Positions 27,143-35,581 of a stretch of 49,677 bases of DNA are shown piece by piece. The translations under genes were made by a program, and so were the position numbers. Origin of the DNA: Acidobacteriota bacterium. GTDB lineage: Bacteria; Acidobacteriota; Thermoanaerobaculia; UBA5066; Gp7-AA6. The first letter of the stretch is position 1; each line of letters opens with the position of its first letter. Below the pieces are notes generated by a model, which saw only the letters and a program-made list of their open reading frames with translations, made no database searches and had not been told where the DNA came from. The DNA lies in contig JAIVJS010000027.1 of NCBI GenBank assembly GCA_020199905.1, forward strand, positions 1-49,677, in the 5' to 3' direction.

Positions 27143-27946
27143 GTGCGGTCGCACGGCTGGTACGACCTTCCGCCTTTTCAATACACCCCTGGTTCGGGCG
27201 TCCTCTCGACCGTCGTCTCCGCCGGGGGCCGCTCCCTGCCGGTCCGCTTCGAAGCGGGCGACCGCGTCCTGGCCACTTCCTCGCGCGGAGTCCCGCGTCC
27301 GCGGCTCGAGGCAATGGCGGCGCGGGTCTTTTCGCTCGACCTCGACCTGTCGCTGTTCGTCTCGTCGCTGTCGGCGGACGCCGAGCTCCTTCGCGGTGTC
27401 GAGAGGGGCGGAGGCCGCATGCTTCGCGCCCCGACGCTCTTCGAGGACGCCGTCAAGATGCTCCTGACGACCAACTGCTCGTGGGCCGCGACGCGGGGCA
27501 TGGTGACCCGATTGATCGCGCTCGCCGGCGCGGAAGGCGCCTCGTTTCCGACGGCGGCCGAGCTGGCGCGCTTCACCCCGCGGCGTCTCGAACGCGAAGT
27601 GCGCTGCGGGTATCGCGCCCCCGCTCTGGCCCGGTTCGCGCGGCGCGTCGCCTCCGGACGGCTCGACCTCGACCGCTGGGAGGACCGCCACCGGCCCGCC
27701 GCGGAGATCCGCGAGGAGATCCTCGAAGAGCGCGGCTTCGGACCGTACGCCGCCGAGGGGCTTCTCCGCATCCTGGGACGCCACGATTTCCTGGCCCTCG
27801 ACTCCTGGGTCCGCCAGAAGTACCGGACGCTTCACCCCGGTCCGGTAAAGAAGACGGACGCCTCGATTGCCCGCCGCTACGCCCGCTTCGGCGGCTATCG
27901 GGGTCTGGCGATGTGGCTCGAGCTGACGAGGGACTGGATTGAGTAA
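27143..27946 (+). CDS. HhH-GPD superfamily DNA glycosylase (OGG/AlkA-like)
   Basis: At least 267 residues. An N-terminal glycosylase domain (RSHGWYDLPPFQYTPGSG) leads to a helix-hairpin-helix region and GPD segment RGFGPYAAEGLLRILGRHDF with the expected catalytic Asp in ALDSWVRQKY. It would excise damaged bases; the exact lesion is unclear. Coding similarity seems to begin before the GTG at 27143 (the frame reads VEIPLPAFFSFDGVV just upstream), yet no ATG, GTG or TTG lies between the previous stop at 27091 and 27143. A rare ATT at 27107 or a single-base error may explain this. It is 51 bases from the isomerase gene. Confidence 0.82.
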   Translation: MRSHGWYDLPPFQYTPGSGVLSTVVSAGGRSLPVRFEAGDRVLATSSRGVPRPRLEAMAARVFSLDLDLSLFVSSLSADAELLRGVERGGGRMLRAPTLFEDAVKMLLTTNCSWAATRGMVTRLIALAGAEGASFPTAAELARFTPRRLEREVRCGYRAPALARFARRVASGRLDLDRWEDRHRPAAEIREEILEERGFGPYAAEGLLRILGRHDFLALDSWVRQKYRTLHPGPVKKTDASIARRYARFGGYRGLAMWLELTRDWIE

Positions 27947-27950
27947 GACG

Positions 27951-28128
27951 GTTGAGCGTTATGCGTTCCGAGTTTCGATACCCGATTCCCTCCTGGTTGA
28001 CCGCGGAGTACCGCGGCCATCTCGCTCCCGTTGCTCGCTCGGCTCCCGATTCCCGGCCCGGGTCCGCCTCCCGTCTCCCGCGCAGGCTTACGCCTTCTTC
28101 ACGCCCTCAACTCTAAGTCTCTAAGTGC
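27951..28128 (+). repeat. Composite core repeat, copy 3
   Basis: A GGTTGAG-like tract, then GATTCCC, the core starting TTGACCGCGG at 27997, then GATTCCCGG, CCTCCCGTCTCCCG and a TCTAAGT duplication. It sits directly upstream of the dcw promoter. Confidence 0.85.
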
Positions 28129-28134
28129 TTTCGC

Positions 28135-28163
28135 TTGACGTGGACCCACGCCGCTCCTAACAT
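28135..28163 (+). promoter_or_regulatory. Sigma-70-type promoter of the dcw cluster
   Basis: TTGACG (28135-28140), a 17-base spacer, and TAACAT (28158-28163), close to consensus. Transcription would start near 28170, directly at the MraZ boxes. Confidence 0.7.
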
Positions 28164-28170
28164 GCGCGGA

Positions 28171-28205
28171 AGTGGACTAATCTGGAAAAAAGTGGGAGAA
28201 AGTGG
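28171..28205 (+). promoter_or_regulatory. MraZ operator: four pentamers at 10-bp spacing
   Basis: AGTGG at 28171, TCTGG at 28181, AGTGG at 28191 and AGTGG at 28201. Direct TGG-type boxes separated by 5 bases are the known MraZ target upstream of mraZ in other bacteria. They lie just after the -10 box, so binding should repress. Confidence 0.75.
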
Positions 28206-28238
28206 CTCCGACCGGTCGTCGGGACTGCAAATTGAACA

Positions 28239-28685
28239 ATGGACCGCTTTCGCGGGAGCGCGCCAGCCCGGCTCGACGAGAAGGGCCGTCTCAAAGTGCC
28301 GAACCTCTTTCGTCAACAGATCGAGGAGGCCTTTGGACCGGAGTTTTTCGTCACGTCTCTGCACGGAAAAGAGGTTCTTCTCTATCCGCTGGCGATGTGG
28401 CGCGCGCTCGAAGAGAAGCTCGCCGCACTGCCCGCGATTCACCGCGCGAAGAACAAGTTTTTAGAACGGGTCAACTTCTTCGGGCAGGACGCGTCCTTGG
28501 ACGGCCAGGGCCGCCTGCTCGTCCCTCAGATCCTCCGCGACACGGCGAAGCTGCCCTCCGACGTCGTCGTGACGGGGAACATCGATCACCTGGTCGTTTC
28601 CGACCGGAATGCCCTCGCGTCGCGCCTGGCGAGCGAGGACTTCACCGACGAGGACTACGACGCCATCTCGAAACTGCTGACCTGA
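28239..28685 (+). CDS. mraZ: Transcriptional regulator MraZ
   Basis: 148 residues, two AbrB-like SpoVT repeats. RLDEKGRLKVPNLFR is the first DxKGRxxxP/LR signature and ASLDGQGRLLVPQILR the second. MraZ forms rings and represses the dcw operon in several bacteria by binding repeats upstream of its own gene; such boxes are present here. It is the first gene of the cluster. No clear ribosome site precedes the ATG. Confidence 0.95.
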   Translation: MDRFRGSAPARLDEKGRLKVPNLFRQQIEEAFGPEFFVTSLHGKEVLLYPLAMWRALEEKLAALPAIHRAKNKFLERVNFFGQDASLDGQGRLLVPQILRDTAKLPSDVVVTGNIDHLVVSDRNALASRLASEDFTDEDYDAISKLLT

Positions 28686-28694
28686 GTCGAAGCG

Positions 28695-29651
28695 ATTGAG
28701 AACGGGAGACTGGAGACGGAAGACGCTGGACACCGCCCGCACAGGCCGGTCCTCGCCGCGGAAGTCGTCGCGTGGCTCGCGCCGGAGCGAGGCGGGTTTT
28801 TCGTCGACGCGACGGTGGGCGCGGGCGGCCACGCCGAGGCGCTTCTCGAGCACGGACCCTCGATCCGCCTTCTCGGGCTCGACCGCGACCCGGAGGCGGT
28901 GGAGCTCGCGCGGGCGCGGCTGGCCCGCTTCGGAGACCGCTTCGAGCTTCTTCAGAGCAATTTCGGCGACATCGCCGACGCGCTCGAGGGACGCGGGCGG
29001 CCGGATGCGATTCTCGCGGATCTCGGTGTCTCCTCCATGCAGATCGACCGCGCCGAGCGCGGTTTTTCGTTCCGTCGGGACGGGCCACTCGACATGCGGA
29101 TGGGGCGGGAAGGCCGAACCGCTGCCGACATCGTGTCGACAGCTTCGGTCGAAGAACTGACGCGGGTTTTCCGCGAATACGGGGAGGAATGGATGGCGGT
29201 CAAGATCGCGCGAGGGATCGTTTCGGAGCGGACGGCAGCCCCGATCACGTCCACCCGGCAACTCGCCCGCATCGTGGCGAACGTGAAAGGTTCGCGCGAA
29301 AAGATCGACCCCGCGACGAAGGTGTTTCAAGCGCTGCGCATCGAGGTCAACCAGGAGCTCGTGGCGCTGTCGCGATTTCTCGCGGCCGCGGTCGGACAGT
29401 TGAACGCGCGCGGCCGCCTCGCCATCCTGTCGTACCACTCCCTCGAAGACCGCATGGTCAAGGAGGCGCTGAAGCGCGACTCGGGCGTGTGCGCCTGCCC
29501 GACGCGCCTGCCGACGTGCGTCTGCGGAGCCCGCACGGCGCTTCGACTCCTGACCCGCAAGCCGGTCGTTCCCTCGGAAGCCGAAACGCGGGAGAACCCG
29601 CGTTCTCGCAGCGCCCGCATGCGCGTGGCGGAGAAAATCGCGGAGGTGTGA
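28695..29651 (+). CDS. rsmH: 16S rRNA m4C1402 methyltransferase; start codon unclear
   Basis: About 318 residues from the first possible start. It methylates N4 of C1402 in 16S rRNA. HRPVLAAEVVAWL, FFVDATVGAGGHAEALL (SAM-binding), DLGVSSMQID, SYHSLEDRMVK and CACPTRLPTCVCG are typical. The conserved N terminus HRPVLAAEV lies upstream of the GTG at 28815, but between the mraZ stop and that point the frame has no ATG, GTG or TTG; only ATT at 28695 or CTG at 28710 are available. The same stretch holds a heptamer tract (GGGAGAC, TGGAGAC, GGAAGAC at 28704-28724), so repeat growth or a sequence error may have removed the start. Confidence 0.9.
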   Translation: MENGRLETEDAGHRPHRPVLAAEVVAWLAPERGGFFVDATVGAGGHAEALLEHGPSIRLLGLDRDPEAVELARARLARFGDRFELLQSNFGDIADALEGRGRPDAILADLGVSSMQIDRAERGFSFRRDGPLDMRMGREGRTAADIVSTASVEELTRVFREYGEEWMAVKIARGIVSERTAAPITSTRQLARIVANVKGSREKIDPATKVFQALRIEVNQELVALSRFLAAAVGQLNARGRLAILSYHSLEDRMVKEALKRDSGVCACPTRLPTCVCGARTALRLLTRKPVVPSEAETRENPRSRSARMRVAEKIAEV

Positions 29652-29652
29652 C

Positions 29653-30000
29653 GTGAGCTCGGTCGCCTACTCCCAGTCGAAGCGCGTCCAGAACCTCCAT
29701 CTGACGCGAGAGCGCGACCGCCGCCGCGGGCAGGAGCTCGCCGCCTTCGTGCTCGCCCTCCTTCCCATCGCGTGCGCGTTTCTCGTTTATGCGGCCCTGC
29801 ACGTGGAGACCGTGCGCGTCGGGTATGCCCGCGAGGCGCGCACCCGGACTCTGGCAGAGATGACCGAGGAGAGCCGGCGGCTCAGGGCACAGCTCGCGCT
29901 GGCTTCGGCGCCCGATCGCGTCGCGGCGGCCGCGGCGCGCAAAGGGTTGAAGCCCCCGCGGCCCGGGCAGATCGAGTACGTGGGAGGAGCAGGCCGGTGA
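29653..30000 (+). CDS. ftsL: Divisome protein FtsL
   Basis: 115 residues, GTG start. Basic cytoplasmic N terminus, one membrane segment (ELAAFVLALLPIACAFLVYAAL, split here only by name; about residues 29-49), then a short coiled coil with leucines (EMTEESRRLRAQLALA). This small bitopic shape and its place between rsmH and ftsI identify FtsL, which joins FtsB and FtsQ to activate septal wall synthesis. Sequence alone is weak, position is strong. Confidence 0.82.
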   Translation: MSSVAYSQSKRVQNLHLTRERDRRRGQELAAFVLALLPIACAFLVYAALHVETVRVGYAREARTRTLAEMTEESRRLRAQLALASAPDRVAAAAARKGLKPPRPGQIEYVGGAGR

Positions 30001-32045
30001 ACACTTTTCCGAGACGCCGCCGGAATCTCTTCGCTCTCTTTCTGATCGGCTGGGGCGTCATCGTCGTGGGCAGGCTGGCGCAGCTGCAGCTCGCCCAGGG
30101 CGCGAAATACCGGGCGAAAGCGCAGAGGCAGCAGGAACGGCAGATCGAGATCTCCCCGCGCCGGGGAGCGATTCTCGACCGCGAAGGGCGGGAGCTCGCC
30201 GTCTCCGTCGAAGTCTCCTCGGTCTACGCCGCCCCCGACGAGGTCGCTCAGCCCGCCGCGGCGGCGCGCAGCCTGGGCGCCGCGCTGGGCCTTCCCGCGG
30301 GGCCGATCCTCGCCCGCCTCTCGTCCGAGAAGGGTTTCGTCTGGATCGCCCGCAAGATCGATCCGGCTGCCGCGGACCGCGTGCGCGCGCTGAAGCTCGC
30401 CGGAGTCCGCCTCGTGCCGGAGACCAAGCGCTTTTATCCGAAGGGGTCGCTCGGCGCGTCGGTCCTCGGATACGTCGGAACGGACGACACGGGCCTCGCC
30501 GGCCTCGAGTACGCCTACGACTCCTCCGTCCGCGGCAAGTCCGGGCGGATCGTCACGTTCAAGGACGCGCGGCGTTCGACGTACGGAGAGTCGGAGGCGC
30601 CGGGCGCGCGGGCGGAGCAGGAGGGGGCGACGCTGACGCTCTCGCTCGACTCCGGAATCCAGTTCGCCGCGGAGCGCGAGCTCGCCGCCACGCTCACCGA
30701 GCTGCACGCCCGCTCGGGGAGCGTCGTGCTGATGGATCCGTCAAACGGCGAGATCCTCGCGATGGCGAGCGCGCCGGGCTTCGACCTCAATCAGTACGGG
30801 CGGTATCCCGCCGAGACGCGCCGCAACCACGCCATCGCAGACGCCTACGAGCCGGGATCGACTTTCAAGGTCGTCACGGGGTCCGTTGCGCTCGAAGCCG
30901 GCGTGATCCGCATGGACGAGGTCATCGACACGGGCGGCGGCTCCGTGCGCATCGGCAACGTCACGATCAACGAGGACAAGCATCACGACTACGGCGCGCT
31001 GACGCTGGCGGGCGTGCTCGCCCATTCTTCGAACGTGGGAATCATCCGCGTCGGCCTGCGCCTCGGCGCGCAGCGGCTCTACGACGGCGCCAGCGGGTTC
31101 GGGATCGGCAAGCCGTCCGGGGTCGACCTTCCGGGAGAGGCGTGCGGAACCTTCCGGCCGCTGTCGCGGTGGTCGTCGCTTTCCAACGCCTCGATCTCGA
31201 TGGGACAGGAGGTCTCCCTGACCGCGCTGCAGCTCGCGCGCGTCGCAGCGGTCATCGCCAACGGAGGGCTTCTCGTCCAGCCGCGGCTCGTCACACGCCT
31301 CGCACGGCCGGACGGCCGCGAGGAACGGGTCGCGATCCCGCCGCCGGTTCGGGTGATCTCCGAAGCGACGGCGAAGAAGATGCGCGACATGCTGGTGGGG
31401 GTCGTCGAGAACGGAACGGGAGCGGAGGCCGCGATCCCCGGCTTTTCGGTGGCCGGAAAGACGGGCACGGCGCAGAAGGCGGGCCCGGGCGGCTATCAGC
31501 GCGGCCGCCACGTTCCGAACTTCGTCGGTTTCGCACCGGCGGAAAACCCGAAGATCGTCGGCGTGGTCGTCGTCGAGGAGCCGCAGGGCAACAAGTACTA
31601 CGCCGCCGCCGTCGCGGCGCCGCTCTTTTCCCGGATCGTTTCGCAGGCGCTCGGGATCATGCGCGTGGCGCCGGAAGAGCAGCGCCTGCCGTCGACGGTG
31701 CTGGCCTCGATGCCGACGCAGTATCCCGCCGGGCTCGTGCCCGCCTCCAGCCGGCGCTCCACGCCAGTGCCCGTCTCCGCTCCGGCCGCCGACCCGCGCG
31801 TCGTCGCCGGGGAAATCCCCGACGTGGCGGGACTCTCGGCGCGGCAGGCGCTCGCGTTGTTTGCCAGAATGGGAGTGGCCGTCCGGCTGCACGGCGCGGG
31901 ATTCGTGACTTCTCAGAGCCCGTCACCGGGAGCGCCCTTCCGGCCCGGCGACGTGGCCACCTTGAACCTTTCGGAATCGGTCCCGTCGGTCGCGCGCGCC
32001 GCCGGCGGCCGCGAGGAGACGAGCTCGAATCCTTTTCGTCCTTGA
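29997..32045 (+). CDS. ftsI: Septal peptidoglycan transpeptidase (PBP3), with PASTA domain
   Basis: 682 residues, GTG start overlapping the ftsL stop. One membrane anchor near residues 10-27, a dimerisation part (RRGAILDREGRELAVS), then the penicillin-binding transpeptidase: active serine in GSTFKV (about residue 288), SSN (about 344) and KTGTAQ (about 488). A C-terminal PASTA domain (about 605-665, IPDVAGLSARQALALFARMG) is present; such a domain is absent from E. coli FtsI but common in Gram-positive and some other homologues. It cross-links wall at the septum, with FtsW supplying strands. Confidence 0.96.
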   Translation: MNTFPRRRRNLFALFLIGWGVIVVGRLAQLQLAQGAKYRAKAQRQQERQIEISPRRGAILDREGRELAVSVEVSSVYAAPDEVAQPAAAARSLGAALGLPAGPILARLSSEKGFVWIARKIDPAAADRVRALKLAGVRLVPETKRFYPKGSLGASVLGYVGTDDTGLAGLEYAYDSSVRGKSGRIVTFKDARRSTYGESEAPGARAEQEGATLTLSLDSGIQFAAERELAATLTELHARSGSVVLMDPSNGEILAMASAPGFDLNQYGRYPAETRRNHAIADAYEPGSTFKVVTGSVALEAGVIRMDEVIDTGGGSVRIGNVTINEDKHHDYGALTLAGVLAHSSNVGIIRVGLRLGAQRLYDGASGFGIGKPSGVDLPGEACGTFRPLSRWSSLSNASISMGQEVSLTALQLARVAAVIANGGLLVQPRLVTRLARPDGREERVAIPPPVRVISEATAKKMRDMLVGVVENGTGAEAAIPGFSVAGKTGTAQKAGPGGYQRGRHVPNFVGFAPAENPKIVGVVVVEEPQGNKYYAAAVAAPLFSRIVSQALGIMRVAPEEQRLPSTVLASMPTQYPAGLVPASSRRSTPVPVSAPAADPRVVAGEIPDVAGLSARQALALFARMGVAVRLHGAGFVTSQSPSPGAPFRPGDVATLNLSESVPSVARAAGGREETSSNPFRP

Positions 32046-32050
32046 AGCTG

Positions 32051-33511
32051 ATGGACCTCCTCGCGGTTTTTCCGGATGCCGGGATCGACCGGACGGCGCC
32101 GGAAGCGGAAGTCTCCGGCGTCTCGCACGATTCGCGGACGGTGAGTCCCGGTGATCTCTTCGTGGCCATCCGCGGCGCGAAGTCCGACGGCGCGGCTCAC
32201 ATCCCGGAAGCGATCGCCCGGGGCGCCGTCGCAATCGTCTCGGAGAATCCCGCGCCGGGGAGCTCGACAGTGCCGTGGGCGCGCGTGGCGAACGCGCGGC
32301 GCGCCCTGGCGCTCGCCGCGGCGGAGCTCGCCGGCAACCCGAGCGAAAAGCTCGTGCTCGGCGGCGTCACGGGGACCAACGGCAAGACCACCACCGCGAC
32401 GCTGCTCTCGGCGCTTCTCGAGAGGCGTTACGGCCGCGCGGGATTCCTGGGGACCGTCGGTTACCGCACGGGCCGGCGGGAGACCGAGGCCTCCCGCACG
32501 ACACCCGACGCGGCGGAGCTTCAGCGGCTGCTCGCGGAGATGGTCGAGGAAGGCGTTCCGGCAGCCGCGATCGAAGTGAGCTCGCACGCGCTCGCGCTCG
32601 ACCGCGTGGCGGGGTGCCGGTTCGACGTCGCCGTCTTTACGAACCTCACCCGCGACCATCTCGATTTCCACGCGAACATGGAGGCGTACTTCGCGGCGAA
32701 GGCGGCGCTCTTCTCCCTCCGCAAACCGGGCGCCGCCGCCGTCATCAACGTGGACGATCCCTGGGGCTTCCGGCTGGCATCCTCCGCCTCTCTGCCCGTC
32801 GTCACGACGTCCTCGCGCGGCGCCGAGGCGGACGTTCGGGCGGAAGCGATCTACTGCGATCTCGCGGGAACGTCGTTCGACTTCGTTCGCCGGGGTGCTC
32901 GAGCCTTCCGGGTGAGCTCGCCGCTGCTCGGCCGCTTCAACGCCGACAACCTCCTGTCCGCCGCGGCCGCCGGGCTCGCCCTGGGTCTCTCCGACGAGCA
33001 GATCGTGGACGGATGCGCGGCGGTGGCGCGTGTGCCCGGCCGGCTCGAGCCCGTCGAGGCGGGCCAGAACTATCGCATCCTGGTGGACTACGCGCACACC
33101 CCGGATGCTCTGGAGCGGCTGCTGCTCGCGGTGCGCGAGCTCACGGACCGCAAGATCGTCCTCGTCTTCGGATGCGGGGGCGACCGGGACCGCGGCAAGC
33201 GTTTTCCCATGGGAGAGATCGCGGGCCGGCTGGCCGACATTCCCATCGCCACGTCGGACAACCCCCGTTCGGAGGATCCGAATGCCATTCTCGCGGACGT
33301 CGCGGCAGGCCTCGCCGCCTCCGGCGCGACGAAGGCTCTCCGGATCGCCGACCGTCGCGAGGCCATTCGCGCGGCCATCGACCTGGCCAACCCGGGCACG
33401 GTCGTCGTCCTCGCCGGAAAGGGACACGAATCGACGCAGGTGATCGGCTCGGAGGAGCTGCCCTTCGACGACCGCAAAGTGGCCGCCGAGCTCGCGAGCG
33501 AGCGGCGGTGA
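32051..33511 (+). CDS. murE: UDP-MurNAc-tripeptide synthetase
   Basis: 486 residues. ATP-binding GTNGKTTT at about residue 108, TNLTRDHLDFH, and the substrate selector DNPRSEDP (about residue 403), the signature of enzymes adding meso-diaminopimelate rather than lysine. AGKGHE near the end is also conserved. The start ATG is six bases after the ftsI stop; an in-frame TTG at 32042 is possible. murF begins one base after its stop. Confidence 0.96.
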   Translation: MDLLAVFPDAGIDRTAPEAEVSGVSHDSRTVSPGDLFVAIRGAKSDGAAHIPEAIARGAVAIVSENPAPGSSTVPWARVANARRALALAAAELAGNPSEKLVLGGVTGTNGKTTTATLLSALLERRYGRAGFLGTVGYRTGRRETEASRTTPDAAELQRLLAEMVEEGVPAAAIEVSSHALALDRVAGCRFDVAVFTNLTRDHLDFHANMEAYFAAKAALFSLRKPGAAAVINVDDPWGFRLASSASLPVVTTSSRGAEADVRAEAIYCDLAGTSFDFVRRGARAFRVSSPLLGRFNADNLLSAAAAGLALGLSDEQIVDGCAAVARVPGRLEPVEAGQNYRILVDYAHTPDALERLLLAVRELTDRKIVLVFGCGGDRDRGKRFPMGEIAGRLADIPIATSDNPRSEDPNAILADVAAGLAASGATKALRIADRREAIRAAIDLANPGTVVVLAGKGHESTQVIGSEELPFDDRKVAAELASERR

Positions 33512-33512
33512 G

Positions 33513-34420
33513 ATGAACTTCTCGCTCACCAGGATGGCTGCGGCGCTGAACGTTCCGCCGGTCGCGGACGCCGCTCTCTCGGGGACCTGGAGTTCCTGGG
33601 GTCTCTCGACGGAGTGGCGCGGGCAAACGGCGAGATCCTCGACGGGTTGAAGCCGAACGGCGTCTTCGTGATCAACGCGGACGACGAGCGGATCGAGGGG
33701 CTCGCGACGGCGTGGTCGGGGCGGGCGCTTCGCTTCGGACACGCCGCGGGCGCCGACGTCACCGTCGAGGACGTCGTGCTCGACGAGAACGGTTCGTCGC
33801 TCCGATTGCGGACTCCCTCGGGCAGCGCGAAGGCGCGCCTGCCCGTTCCGGGGCTGCACCAGGTGGCGAATTACCTCGCCGCCTCCGCCGTGGCGCTGGC
33901 GGCCGGCGCCTCTCCCGAGGACTGCGCGGCGGCCGCCGGTGCGCTCGCCGCGGCGCCTCACCGCGGAGAGTTTCGCCGCCACGCCTCGGGGGCGCTCCTC
34001 TACGACGACGCCTACAACGCGAGCCCTCCCTCGATGCGCGCGGCGCTCGATACGCTGAAGCTCCTGGCGGGAACGCGGAAGATCGCGGTGCTCGGAGACA
34101 TGCTGGAGCTGGGTCCGGAGGAACGCTGGTGGCACCGCGAGACCGGCAAGTACGCGGTCGGGCGGGCCGACCGGCTCGTCTGCGTGGGAAAGCGCGCGGC
34201 GGCGATCGGCGAAGGCGCGATCGAGGCGGGATTCCCGTCCGCCGACGTTTCCGCCGCTCGGGACCCGGACGAGGCGGCGGCCCTTCTCGAGACTCTGCTG
34301 GCTCCCGGCGACGCGGTCCTCTTCAAGGCATCGCGCGGCGTGGGACTCGATCGAGCCGTGGCGAAGCTGGCTGGGGCCGGGAATCGGGAATCGGGAATCG
34401 GGAATCGAAGGAGAGGGTGA
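33513..34420 (+). pseudogene. murF: UDP-MurNAc-pentapeptide ligase, central part missing
   Basis: The ATG at 33513, one base after murE, gives a MurF-like start (MNFSLTRMAAALNVPPVADAA...), but that frame stops at 33651. From about 33584 a different frame reads LEFLGSLDGVARANGEILDGL, the MurF segment that normally lies near residue 175, and continues correctly to 34420 (GLHQVANYLAA, YDDAYNASPPSMRAALDTL). About 130-160 residues, including the ATP-binding GKT loop, are therefore absent and the frame changes at about 33580-33587. Since MurF is essential, a missing stretch of sequence is more likely than a real deletion. The last dozen residues come from a (GGGAATC)4 tract. Confidence 0.85.
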
Positions 34421-34493
34421 CGTGAACGCGACACGGGTGGAGGGGAGCGGGAACAGTCGTTTCCCGTCTCCCGTTTCCCGTTTCCCGATCTCC
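34379..34493. repeat. Heptanucleotide tracts between murF and mraY
   Basis: (GGGAATC)4 at 34379-34406 codes the MurF tail; GTTTCCC, GTCTCCC, GTTTCCC, GTTTCCC, GATCTCC at 34459-34493 end three bases before the mraY ATG. The two arms are roughly complementary. Confidence 0.9.
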
Positions 34494-34495
34494 TG

Positions 34496-35581
34496 ATGCT
34501 CTACTCCCTCCTGCACCCGTTCGCGCGGTCGATTCCGGCATTGAACGTGTTCCGGTACATCACGTTCCGGACGGCCATGGCGGCCGTCACGGCCCTCCTT
34601 CTCGCCCTCGTCCTCGGACCCCCGATGATTCGGCTCTTGAAGCGCCGACAGATCGGCCAGGCGATCCGGGAGGCGGGCCCGAAGTCCCACATGTCCAAGG
34701 CGGGGACGCCGACGATGGGAGGGCTGCTGATTCTTCTCGCCGTCATCGTGGCGACGCTTCTCTGGATGGACCTGTCGAACCGCTTCGTCTGGATCGCCCT
34801 CGGAACGATGGTCGCGCTCGGCGCCGTCGGTTTCGCCGACGACTTCGTGAAGTTCAGCCGGCGCCGCAACCTCGGCCTGACCGGGCGCGGCAAACTGCTG
34901 CCTCAGATCCTGGTCGCTCTCGCGATCGCCTGGATGATCCGCCAGTGGGCGGGCCACGGAAGCATCTCGACCGTCGTCACCTTTCCTTTCGCGAAACGGC
35001 TCGTGCTCGACCTCGGGATCATGTATCTGCCGTTCGTCGCCACCGTCCTGGTCGGCGCGTCGAACGCGGTCAACCTGACGGACGGCCTGGATGGCCTCGC
35101 GACCGGCTCCGTCGGCATCGCGGCCGGCACCTACGCCATCCTCGCGTACATCACGGGCAACGCCGTGGCCGCCCGCTATCTCCAGATTCCGTTCGTTCCC
35201 CAGAGCGGCGAGCTGACCGTTTTCTGCGGCGCGATCGTAGGCGCTTCTCTCGGGTTTCTCTGGTTCAACTGTCATCCCGCCGAGGTCTTCATGGGAGACG
35301 TCGGCTCGCTTCCTCTCGGCGGCGGGATCGCCGCGGTCGCCGTGATGACGAAGAACGAAGTCCTGCTCGCGATCGTGGGCGGCCTCTTCGTCCTGGAGGC
35401 CCTGTCGGTCATCGTTCAGGTGGCTTCCTTCAAGGCGAGGGGAACGCGGGTCTTCCGGATGGCGCCGCTCCACCACCACTTCGAGCTCGCCGGCTGGGCG
35501 GAGTCGCGCGTCATCATCCGGTTCTGGATCCTGTCGATTCTCTTCGCGGTGCTCGGGCTCTCGACCCTGAAGCTGAGATGA
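34496..35581 (+). CDS. mraY: Phospho-MurNAc-pentapeptide translocase (lipid I synthase)
   Basis: 361 residues, about ten membrane helices. It attaches the MurNAc-pentapeptide to undecaprenyl phosphate. Signatures: SHMSKAGTPTMGG near residue 63, ADDFVKF with the catalytic Asp pair, NLTDGLDGLA, FMGDVGSLPLGG and the histidine cluster APLHHHFE. The heptamer tract ends right before the ATG and no ribosome site is seen. Its stop overlaps the murD start (ATGA). Confidence 0.97.
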   Translation: MLYSLLHPFARSIPALNVFRYITFRTAMAAVTALLLALVLGPPMIRLLKRRQIGQAIREAGPKSHMSKAGTPTMGGLLILLAVIVATLLWMDLSNRFVWIALGTMVALGAVGFADDFVKFSRRRNLGLTGRGKLLPQILVALAIAWMIRQWAGHGSISTVVTFPFAKRLVLDLGIMYLPFVATVLVGASNAVNLTDGLDGLATGSVGIAAGTYAILAYITGNAVAARYLQIPFVPQSGELTVFCGAIVGASLGFLWFNCHPAEVFMGDVGSLPLGGGIAAVAVMTKNEVLLAIVGGLFVLEALSVIVQVASFKARGTRVFRMAPLHHHFELAGWAESRVIIRFWILSILFAVLGLSTLKLR

